Below the pieces are notes generated by a model, which had not been told where the DNA came from, did no database searches, and was given only the letters and a program-made list of their open reading frames with translations. Below, in pieces: positions 55,567 to 64,000 of a DNA stretch of 64,000 bases (position 1 is its first letter; each line of letters starts with the position of its first letter). The DNA comes from Setoptus koraiensis (taxonomy: Eukaryota > Arthropoda). The stretch is taken from contig CM106586.1 of the NCBI GenBank assembly GCA_048013815.1, forward strand, positions 15,128,001 to 15,192,000. The letters are read 5' to 3'. A program made the position numbers and the translations under genes.

Positions 55567-58500
55567 CCTCTCCTCCTTACAACATGTAGTGATAATGCTA
55601 AAAATTTAATCATCTAGCATATTATTTGATTGCATGATTAATCACGTGTCCTCGTGTCCATTTGGTGCACGAGTAAATGTCATTTTAGAGAACAATACAC
55701 TGCGCCCTGCTCTCACTTACGAGATTAAGGTGACCGGCACTTGGGTCTTGTGCTCTCAAGAGATTATTGAGCTTACTGAATTTTAGGAGACTACCACAAA
55801 TCTACATCGTATTATCACCTGCTCATTTATCACGCCACATTATCACCCATTGTATTTTGGTATTTATTGCAAAGCTGTGAGAAACATAAATCGATCAGGA
55901 TATCACTGCTGAACAAACCACACGCTCTAAACATTTGTCACTTATTATAAGACGTCTAGTGCACGATATTTACGCAAAACATACTCGAAGAATCCTACCG
56001 CTTCCGAAGAGAAAACGCCTAACTGGTCAACCAGCTAACTGAGAGTGTGCGATGACTATGGCAACACAGTTAATCCGTTCTCAAAATGATTGTGAATGGA
56101 GATATTGCCGTTGTGCCTAACTGTGAACCCGTCTAGTCGCCGCTTGAGCAACTCCACCAATCATGTGATTGTATACTTGTTGGTAACCATTCTAGAATAT
56201 TATACCATCAGATGACTTCAAATAATAATAATGATAATATCCTTGTTGTGCATTTCCTAAAGATTATTATTATACAATATCAATGGCATACTACGTAATG
56301 TGCAATGTCTAACAATAACGTTTACTGTTCAACATGATAACACACCATAATCATCCGATTCAGATCATTTACTAGCATAGAGCATATATAAATTTATATA
56401 GAGAGAGACTCATAATGTCAGTTTATTTGCCTCAGTCAACAAAGACAACACTGGACGAGTGAGTATCGGTAAATGCTGCCGTTGCTGATGTTGCTTGGTC
56501 AACATCTATTTCATGATATGAATACTATATTGAGTATTGTGGTGTACAGATAACATAAGATAGCAAGCTGCAACATTAAACTACCACAACCAACCTGGTC
56601 AACTGTAGACACATGAGAGACGCTCAAGTTTAATGATTATTTGATAAGCATAACACTACCAGTCATTCTGTCGTTAGTTGTTAATAACTTACGGCTTGAA
56701 TAACACAACTTAATGTCGATGCCCTCAGTATTCCTCATCATCTCTTTCTCTCTCTCTCTCAATGCCTGTCGCACATCTATTTATTCGATGATAAAAAAAA
56801 GACTCGGCAATTGTCACTAATAGTCCAACGTACACACACACGCAGAGTCAGTTTAAGACATCTTATCTGATCTTACTAATAACCTTGAGTTAACTGTTGA
56901 CCTCGACTCAACTGATTCTACAACAATATATTGACAAAAAGGCTAACACGCCAAGCTACTCGGATCAGATGCAAGTAGTAGCGCAAAAATCAATAATAAT
57001 GAGACGATAATATTAATCATACATGTCTCTCTTGTTGAGCATGGAAGCAGTTTTTTCAAGAGTATAAGCCCACTACAGTAAGACAAATACACCCAACAGA
57101 TTGTCTGTTTTTACTATACAAACAACAGCTCAAAAGGAACAAACAGCAACAGCGAACGCCACCAAGGCCCAAGTAGACTGTCCTCAAGTTGCACACACCA
57201 CTAGCATTCTGATCTTTATTTATCTCAAATCAGAAAAATTATTATAGAAAAAAAACAAATCAAAACATGTTCACGGGATAAAAGATTTTCACTGGCTCGC
57301 CTCCAATCAGAGCCAACTAGTCTACTCAATTCTAAATTTTTCTACATTGGACGAAAGTTCTCATCGTGTGAAATGATCGACGCAAAACTAATCACTGCAT
57401 ATTATACTAAATCTACAGAACTCTAGGTTTATCGGGCGAACAAAGAATTAATTATATAAACTATCAGAACGATTAGTCTCTCTATTGTTCGACAAAGGAA
57501 CTCACAGACAAATATAAACAGCTGGAAAGGGAACATAATTATTGTAGTTTATCGAGTAACATTCATGGTGAGTTATTACTATTGAACACACTTCATTAGG
57601 CCACAAAACTAACGCTCGATCAACCGATATTATTTAGACTATTTTGCGTCAGTCGTCCTCATGTGTGCCATCAGTGCTTACTATTTTGTTGGGCGAATTT
57701 GCACGCGCACTCGACAAAATCTCGTTTAGACAAGTTGTTTGCGAAAGCCATCCTTAGAATGCGAGCTCATCTTTGCATAAGTCACTCTTTTATCTTGATC
57801 GCGATGGCAACTGAGAGTTGACGTATAAAAGTTATTTTCTTCTAATAAATCATATTATTTCTAGTAGTTATTGGTAATTAAGATGCTCAAAAACTTGAAC
57901 TGACTCAAGAATGCGGCAGCTATCCACCTAGAAGATTCGTCTCGTAGTAGGTGGAACCTTCTGCGAGTATTAACCAATACATTTCTTGCTTTCAACTAGC
58001 ACGGCATGATATTTCAGACTAACCGATAACACAAACAACTTGTGAGCTTTCAATGTACATCAAACTATTCCTCCATTGGATAGAATGTGCACTTTCTTTA
58101 TTATGAAAACTCTGGAAGTTAGCAAACAACACCTAAGTGTCGGTTAATCACTCGATGAATCTACCTGTGATAGTGGAAATAACTTGTTGACGTCGCATGA
58201 CATTCTCTCACTTTACATTCAGCCTCTTAGATAGATAATAGAATGTTGTGCATATCCAATGGACAAAAAATTACCTCTGGACATAATGTCTCACTTTCTA
58301 TGATTTACTTATCAGTCGAATTGTTAACAATAGAACACCATATTCTTCTTTATTCATTCAAAATATCTAGTAGTAATTATATTAACTCCTAAGGAACTAA
58401 CAGTTGTCCAGATGCCATTGAATCAAACCTTTCTCAGATAAACAACGACGATCAATTATTGAGGCTACAGTCTGTAGATCAAATCAATTCAAGCGAAGAA

Positions 58501-58625
58501 ACAAAGGGAATTATAACCAAAAATTTAGGTTAAAACAATCTTATTGACGAAGACCTGTAGTGACAATTATCATTGGCCTCACTGGAAATTATTAAAAAAT
58601 AAAAAGCAATAATATCATATCAATA
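55567..58625. other. 3-kb AT-rich spacer with an orphan promoter
   Basis: No coding region is recognised. The only structured signal is the TATA/initiator pair with a donor site at 56385-56460. Short simple repeats (TC run at about 56745-56760) are present. Confidence 0.5.
56385..56423 (+). promoter_or_regulatory. TATA box plus perfect arthropod initiator
   Basis: TATATAAA (56385-56392) is followed by TCAGTT (56418-56423), a full match to the arthropod initiator, with its A at 56420, 33 bases from the T of TATAAA. A 39-base first exon would end at GA|GTGAGT (donor at 56459). The transcript could be the leader of the CPTP-like gene at 58626, more than 2 kb downstream, or of an unannotated RNA. 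Confidence 0.45.
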
Positions 58626-59440
58626 ATGGCGAATACAACTCTGGAATGTGGAACCGCGAATAATATAAAAAACATGAGCGCCACAGCTTCCTCCAATGGA
58701 GACTTAAACGCTTACTTTGACATCGAGCTTGCTAGTAGAAGTTTTGAAAGTTCCATGATGGACAAAAATGCCATATCACTGCACCACTACTTATTGGGTT
58801 TCAAAGAGCTCATGAAGTAAGCATCCCCTCCTACTTTTTTAATCATTAACCAGCACTTGTTTGTGATATCAACCAAATCTTCTGTTTCGTCCCGATATGT
58901 AATAGATTTTTCCACAGTCTTGGAACAATATTTCTGTTTGTCACCACCGATCTGGAGACCAAAATCGGAATCTTGGAGGGATACAGACGCGCAGATGAGG
59001 GTGGATGCAATCCTGCTTATTTGACGATCCAATCTGCGATAGATTATGAGACTAAAGAAAATCTTTTGCGTGATAGCAAACGTCAATCGGCAGCTCGGAC
59101 AATACTCAGATTACATCGTGCATTGGAATTTGTATCGACATTCATGCTGAGTCTAGGCAAACTGGAGGATGATTCCGAGGCGGCTCCGGCGGCGCGTGAA
59201 GCCTATTCTAATACATTGGCAAAACATCATTCTTGGGGAATAAGAACCATTGCCTCTTTAGCCATGAGAACCTTACCTAAGAAGAAAGCATTAATGGAAA
59301 GCTCTTTAGGTAAAACACTAGATACAAACGAAACTATTACTATGAATGAAAGGGTGCTTCGGCTGGCTAAAGTTTCGGATACTTTGTTTAATCTAGTTGA
59401 CAAGTATTATGAAGAAAATCAACTGCAGGATTTACCGTGA
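58626..59440 (+). CDS. CPTP: Ceramide-1-phosphate transfer protein-like (GLTP fold)
   Basis: Cytosolic lipid carrier of the GLTP family that moves ceramide-1-phosphate or related sphingolipids between membranes. Exons 58626-58816 and 58918-59440 join (ATGAA|GTAAGC ... CCACAG|TCTTGG) to give 237 residues. After a 40-residue polar N-terminus come NLGTIFLFVTTDLETKIGIL, with the Asp and Lys that bind the headgroup and amide, then SAARTILRLHRALEF, with the two Arg expected for phosphate recognition in CPTP, and AKHHSWGIRTIASLAMRTLP, with the invariant His. The Asp-x3-Lys and the RTILRLHRAL block favour CPTP over glucosylceramide-type GLTP. AATAAA lies at 59768, 328 bases past the stop. Confidence 0.88.
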
Positions 59441-59837
59441 CACTACTAGTCAGCAATCGATATTAGCAACAAAACACTAGCGAAAATTACAACTGGCAAT
59501 TGAAAAAGAAAAAGAACTGATACAAACTATACTGGAATGCTGTTCCACGTATCGGCAATACACTAATAATTTAGAGATTTATACTTAAAACTGTAACTTA
59601 AGATAACTACAAAACAAACAAAAAACTCATATGCAAATTGAACAAATTGTAAGAAAAAATTTTCTAGATGCGTTTCTTAAGTATGTCTGTAGTAGATACT
59701 TATGTATGCCTGTCTTGTACATACATTCTCTATATATCTTAGTATTTGTGTTCTTATCATACTAATGAATAAAATATATATTTACCACTCAGCTACTTCA
59801 GAACGAGGCGCTAATGTGAATGGAGTGATGTAAAGGC
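59441..59837. other. 3' region of the CPTP-like gene
   Basis: AT-rich, ending with the AATAAA at 59768-59773. Likely 3' untranslated sequence. Confidence 0.5.
59768..59773 (+). terminator. Polyadenylation signal of the CPTP-like gene
   Basis: AATAAA in AT-rich sequence, 64 bases before the small ORF start at 59838. Confidence 0.6.
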
Positions 59838-60392
59838 ATGTGCTGTCAATTGTCAGACGATAGTGCACCAGTCTGTGTGCCACATATCAACAATCAATCA
59901 GCAATTACGAAACCGTCTTGTATCAATGATATACGCTATGTAAATGATGCAAATCGAACGCTAAGGTATGAATTGGACGCGATCTAAAGTAGCCGCTATG
60001 TTTAATGTAATCGGTCACATTTTGACAATGAAACAAACGTGACGAGATATTGATTGAATGTTAAACTACTACCTCGAATTGTAGCAATGAGTAACTGCAG
60101 TCTAGTTTAGCAAAGTAAAAAAATAAATTGCGTCAGAGAGACTAAATTTTTATTTTAAGCTCGCTCGCGCGGAACCAAAGATCGACGTGTAGATTGCATA
60201 ACAATCAGACTGTACTAGTCCATATGATATAAAGGTAGAATCAGCTGTGAGACCGCATCATGTCACATGATTGGTGCGCCATATGTTCAATAGAGTAAAA
60301 CGTGAATCACTACTTTTTCAAAAATTTTAACTCATAGCGACAAGGTTTATCGTCATCAAAACTTGCCTGTTAACTTGCCATCCAAAGTTTAG
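59838..60392 (+). CDS. Possible two-exon small protein (60 aa) upstream of ZDHHC6
   Basis: Exon 59838-59965 starts ATG TGC TGT and ends at an AG|GTATGA donor in phase 2. The acceptor ACTCATAG at 60337, preceded by T-rich sequence, joins it in phase to 60338-60392. The product has 60 residues, beginning MCCQLSDDSAPVC and ending HQNLPVNLPSKV. It is non-repetitive with five Cys in the first exon. I do not recognise it. The second exon would run on into the ZDHHC6 start codon 61 bases after the stop, so both could be on one transcript. Splice sites are moderate and the length is short, so this is a candidate only. Confidence 0.33.
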
Positions 60393-60453
60393 ATTGCAAC
60401 AAGCCGGAAATACTATATATGTATTAATCGATCCGCTAACAGAGATCCAATAA

Positions 60454-61317
60454 ATGTCTAAAAGCCTTTGCGGGCGAGTACTCCATTGGGGCCCTCTGGG
60501 TGCCATGGCCATCACAGCTTCTGTTACACATTCTACTCTTCAATTGTCATCGCCGTGGCTCACCAAAAACAACAGTTCCCCACTTGGGATCACAATCATA
60601 TTTTTATTTCTTATGACTGCTTGTTATACATTGTTTAATTTATGGTGTTGCATGCTAATAGGGCCAGGCTACCTACCACTGGAGTGGGGTAATTCAACCA
60701 AGGACAACAAAAAGCGTATAAGAATTAGATTGGCCAATTTTTGGTCTTGTTTTGGTTTGACAGACGAAACCAGCCTTATTAAATTATATGAAGAGAAAAA
60801 CCTGAGCGAAGAAGAAAAATCTGGAATAGAGCTTTGTAAGTCTTGTCGAGGTTACAAAGCTCATAGAGCCCATCATTGTCGTAAATGTGATAGGTGCGTG
60901 ATCAAAATGGATCACCATTGTCCTTGGATAAACAATTGTGTCGGAGAGATGAATCATGTATATTTTATAAAATTTCTTATCTTTGCAATTCTAACCACAA
61001 TGCAATCATCTGGTATTCTCGGAACTGGACTCTATCGTGCCTTCTATATTAGATACTATTACTTGCGTAACGATGATCCTCATACGTTGGTATTCCTTGA
61101 TACTACTCGTTTCTTTTTTACGGTATTCAACCTTGGCCTGTCCTTTGGTGTTGTGGTATCAGTTAGTGGCCTACTTTATCAACAATTACGAGCTTATAAC
61201 AGAGACATAACAATGATTGAATCGCTCAAGAAGGTCGCTGGTAAAGATAGTAAAGACGCCAAACAGAGTGAAAACGAAGTTTCTGGCCAAAAAGTGAAAG
61301 AAAATCACTTGGACTAG
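60454..61317 (+). CDS. ZDHHC6: DHHC palmitoyltransferase, ZDHHC6-like, lacking the SH3 tail
   Basis: ER-type S-acyltransferase that palmitoylates membrane proteins. The 287-residue intronless frame starts MSKSLCGRVLHWGPLGAMAI (human ZDHHC6 has LCHWGPI) and has two membrane segments, the GPGYLPLEW motif after TM2, then the zinc-binding cysteine-rich domain CKSCRGYKAHRAHHCRKCDRC with catalytic DHHC at 153-156 followed by PWINNCVG. Two further membrane segments follow, then NRDITMIESLKK, matching the conserved TTxE-like region. The protein then stops after a short charged tail. The human enzyme (413 residues) continues into an SH3 domain, absent here. A 35-residue charged insert (about 81-122) lies between TM2 and the cysteine-rich domain. 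AATAAA at 61354 follows the stop closely, which argues that the short form is genuine. Confidence 0.9.
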   Translation: MSKSLCGRVLHWGPLGAMAITASVTHSTLQLSSPWLTKNNSSPLGITIIFLFLMTACYTLFNLWCCMLIGPGYLPLEWGNSTKDNKKRIRIRLANFWSCFGLTDETSLIKLYEEKNLSEEEKSGIELCKSCRGYKAHRAHHCRKCDRCVIKMDHHCPWINNCVGEMNHVYFIKFLIFAILTTMQSSGILGTGLYRAFYIRYYYLRNDDPHTLVFLDTTRFFFTVFNLGLSFGVVVSVSGLLYQQLRAYNRDITMIESLKKVAGKDSKDAKQSENEVSGQKVKENHLD

Positions 61318-61353
61318 TTTGAACTCCAAGCATTATTATAGTTATATATTTTG

Positions 61354-61359
61354 AATAAA
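61354..61359 (+). terminator. Polyadenylation signal of ZDHHC6
   Basis: AATAAA 37 bases past the stop, in a 114-base spacer shared with the convergent RTN4IP1 gene. Confidence 0.7.
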
Positions 61360-61431
61360 TCTATGTGAGATGTTATTTACACTACATTCTTTTTACGAGT
61401 CAATGTAAGAACTCCAGGAAAAATCAGTCAT

Positions 61432-62729
61432 CTAAAGAACATCAGGATCTGACGTATGATCGATCACTATTTTACCTTGTGTCATTCCGGTCTCTGAATG
61501 GTTGTATGCCTTTGGTAGATCTCTGAATTTGAATACTTGATTATGTACAACTGGCTTGATAACATTTGTCTCTATCATGCTTGTTATCTGACTCAATGCA
61601 TATCTATTGGGAACAAAGAAGGCCCATCTAACGCTTCTTAGATTACCAAGTCCTCTCAAGGTGTCACTCAAAGCTTCAAGCCCAGATTTTGCGGCACCAA
61701 ATATCACACCATATTTGTCAGTGTTATCCAAGACTGGAGGAGAAAGTGTAACATAGATCGACCCTTTGAAAGGTTTAAGGTATTCTGTTGACATTCCGAT
61801 GATTTGATCCCGTGACTGGTGTGCTTGGTTGTATCTTCCGGCATCCAGAATAAAATCAAAGCTATTCTTGAGATCCTGTAACTCGATAACATCATCATAA
61901 CAGATAACATGATCCACCATTAAAGTTGATTCAAGCCATTGCATATTTTCTTCAGAACATGTGGCGGTGACATGTGCACCCCATGCTTTTAGTAGTTGTA
62001 TTGAGAATGATCCCACTCCTCCTGAACCTCCCTGAATGAGAACTCTTTTACCCTGACAATTATCAGGATTCAATTGTCCAAAAGTACATAGAGCCGACCA
62101 GGCAGTCAGTGCAGCATAGGGAACGGAGGCAGCCTCAATGTGACTTAGATTGCTTGGTTTGGAGTATAGCTGTTGAAGATAAGATATAGTTTGTTAGTTA
62201 TTCCATTATTTGAGTTATGATTGAAGAAGACATTGAACTCTACTTGAGTACTTACACAATATTGAGGCGATATCACGTATTGAGCATGAGATCCTTGCTT
62301 ATGAGGCTCAACAACACCATAAACTGAATCCCCTACTTTGATATTAGTTGAGCTGTTACCAACAGCGACGACCTCACCAGAGAAATCTCTACCCAATAAT
62401 AGGGGATGGCGATCACAAGTAACTTTCGGACTAAAGTCTCCCATCCAATACATCCAGTCAAGAACTTTACGACCATAACCGTGACACATCTTCAAATCTA
62501 TCGGATTGACGCTACTGGCGTGGACTTTGACAAGTACATCTCCGGCACAAGCAATGGTGGGTATCCTGCAATCTTGTAGGTCAAGTTTCGTGTCATATTG
62601 GTTCATATGCGAACCATAATTGCCTGGATCATCGGGCACAGATGTGAGCTCTGTTACTTTCCAGGCTTGCATCATCATGCTTCTACATCCCGTCGAAGGG
62701 ATTGATCGTCGAACTAAGGCTGTCAACAT
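61432..62729 (-). CDS. RTN4IP1: Reticulon-4-interacting protein 1, mitochondrial (RTN4IP1)
   Basis: Mitochondrial NAD(P)H-dependent oxidoreductase of the MDR/quinone oxidoreductase type; the human enzyme (OPA10) supports coenzyme Q synthesis and complex I assembly. Exons 62729-62256 and 62169-61432 join in phase 0 to give 403 residues (human about 396). A basic N-terminus, MLTALVRRSIPSTGCRSMM, looks like a mitochondrial presequence. The GroES-like domain follows, with VHASSVNPIDLKMCHGYGR and PLLLGRDFSGEVVAVG. The Rossmann domain has the nucleotide motif GGSGGVGSFSIQLLKAWGAH. The C-terminal part ends GKIVIDHTSD, as in the family. No catalytic zinc ligands, as expected. It lies head-to-tail with the RNF34 fragment. 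Confidence 0.93.
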
Positions 62730-62955
62730 GATGGTGCATGAATAAATTAATTTTACTTTTGATCGATAACAGTACTTATTTAAATGAAAAAATTGTATCG
62801 AATGATACTTAATTGATATATGCGAATGGCGCCCATATATGCGATACTAACGAATCTGCAAAACGATTGAATCACATGTTCAACAATAGTTCACAAGTAA
62901 ATGTTTGTTATTTACTAACTGTTCACGACGTGAATATCCATACACACACAAAAAA
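62730..62955. other. Spacer upstream of RTN4IP1
   Basis: AT-rich 226 bases containing the RTN4IP1 promoter side; it ends at the assembly gap in a CA and A run. Confidence 0.4.
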
Positions 62956-63455
62956 NNNNNNNNNNNNNNNNNNNNNNNNNNNNNNNNNNNNNNNNNNNNN
63001 NNNNNNNNNNNNNNNNNNNNNNNNNNNNNNNNNNNNNNNNNNNNNNNNNNNNNNNNNNNNNNNNNNNNNNNNNNNNNNNNNNNNNNNNNNNNNNNNNNNN
63101 NNNNNNNNNNNNNNNNNNNNNNNNNNNNNNNNNNNNNNNNNNNNNNNNNNNNNNNNNNNNNNNNNNNNNNNNNNNNNNNNNNNNNNNNNNNNNNNNNNNN
63201 NNNNNNNNNNNNNNNNNNNNNNNNNNNNNNNNNNNNNNNNNNNNNNNNNNNNNNNNNNNNNNNNNNNNNNNNNNNNNNNNNNNNNNNNNNNNNNNNNNNN
63301 NNNNNNNNNNNNNNNNNNNNNNNNNNNNNNNNNNNNNNNNNNNNNNNNNNNNNNNNNNNNNNNNNNNNNNNNNNNNNNNNNNNNNNNNNNNNNNNNNNNN
63401 NNNNNNNNNNNNNNNNNNNNNNNNNNNNNNNNNNNNNNNNNNNNNNNNNNNNNNN
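62956..63455. other. Assembly gap, 500 N
   Basis: Exactly 500 N, a common placeholder for a gap of unknown length. It hides the last residues, stop codon and 3' end of the RNF34 gene. The open frames reported across it have no meaning. Confidence 0.97.
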
Positions 63456-64000
63456 TTCTAACTACCCTTGAGACATATTGCCTACAGATGGGACATTCAC
63501 TAAGCTGTCTACCGCATTGTACACATGTGAAATAGTGGCCACATTCTAGTAAAACACAGTCCATTTCCCTTTCCATACAAATCTTACAAATCTGATCGTA
63601 TTCAGGGTCCTTCGAGTCATCGATTGAAGTTTTAGGTCTACTTTGATTATGATCAATCCAAAGTTGAGTAACTTTCTCATGCAACATTTCTTTTTCTATT
63701 ATACCCTTGTAGTCAACACAGTTTCTATCTAGTAATATCTTCAAATTACGAACTGATAGTTTCTTAATATCTTCAGGATCTTTGAGATCATCGATAACAA
63801 TGATTTTTTCTTCGGTTTGTTTTTTGTCGCGAGTCGACATGGTTTCGGTGGTACCACTTGTGTCCTGATGAGTAGTATTTGTGTTTATTCTTTCATCAGT
63901 TCGATGAGCCGTTGATTGGTTGGCGTTAAGCCTCTGTTGACTTTGACTTGAATGTGGTTGCGGTTGTTGCCGCTGTTGGCTGGATGAACTGGACGTAGTG
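63456..64000 (-). CDS. RNF34: RING E3 ubiquitin ligase RNF34/RFFL, C-terminal part (partial)
   Basis: E3 ubiquitin ligase of the CARP/rififylin group, acting on caspases, p53 pathway and membrane proteins. The frame is open from the right window edge to the gap. A Ser/Gln-rich linker (64000 to about 63840) is followed by the SAP-like helix pair DPEDIKKLSVRNLKILLDRN and VDYKGIIEKEMLHEKVTQLW. Then comes a C-terminal C3HC4 RING with CKICMEREMDCVLLECGHYF and the CPICRQYV block. In human RNF34 only about ten residues follow, so the end lies in the first bases of the gap. The FYVE-like N-terminal domain must lie beyond position 64000. The internal Met at 63840 is not the start, because the frame continues upstream without a stop. 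Confidence 0.9.

Noticed and set aside
62813-63840. Open frames of 188 to 305 codons crossing the N run
   Set aside because: Unknown bases do not support a frame; only the minus-strand RNF34 part at 63456-64000 is real.

Overview
The window is nuclear DNA of an animal, most likely an arthropod. The genes are eukaryotic, with GT-AG introns, arthropod-style core promoters and AATAAA signals. Two features point to arthropods. One is an ABCH-type half transporter, a subfamily best known from arthropods. The other is a U2 snRNA whose 5' end, as I recall it, matches the fly sequence. A chelicerate or mite would fit, but that is inference. One run of exactly 500 N marks an assembly gap.

Layout. 1-3.7 kb: no gene, with CAA/CAG-type and short-unit repeats. 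3.7-7.2 kb: a TATA promoter, spliced-looking leader and an intronless gene for a 792-residue low-complexity protein with an internal hydrophobic segment. 8.4-26.6 kb: a GluN2-type NMDA receptor subunit gene, reconstructed here as 14 coding exons in continuous frame (1656 residues). Its first intron is 8.0 kb, and a complete, structurally diverged U2 snRNA gene lies in its eighth intron. 26.6-44.1 kb: a gene-poor stretch with only weak ORF candidates, a perfect 22-bp hairpin, minisatellites and many GTT/CAA arrays. 44.2-64 kb: an AT-richer, gene-dense block. It holds an ABCH transporter (+), EBP2 (-), UBE2V (+), an intronless CDK1/2-like kinase (+), TMX2 (-), ATP synthase subunit f (-), a CPTP-like lipid transfer protein (+), a ZDHHC6-like acyltransferase (+), RTN4IP1 (-) and the C-terminal part of RNF34/RFFL (-), which is cut by the gap and by the window edge.

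The genes in the right half are mostly housekeeping genes in convergent and divergent pairs with short spacers, and no shared pathway joins them. I see no CRISPR array, no tRNA or rRNA gene, and no recognisable transposon or virus-like element. The most interesting items are the diverged U2 gene with base-pair covariation, the altered pore and M3 residues of the NMDA receptor, nine GGGGCCCC palindromes confined to 7.4-24 kb, an atypical CDK (PSSSLRE helix, lost inhibitory Thr), an orphan TATA/Inr promoter, and a possible small protein encoded on the ZDHHC6 transcript.
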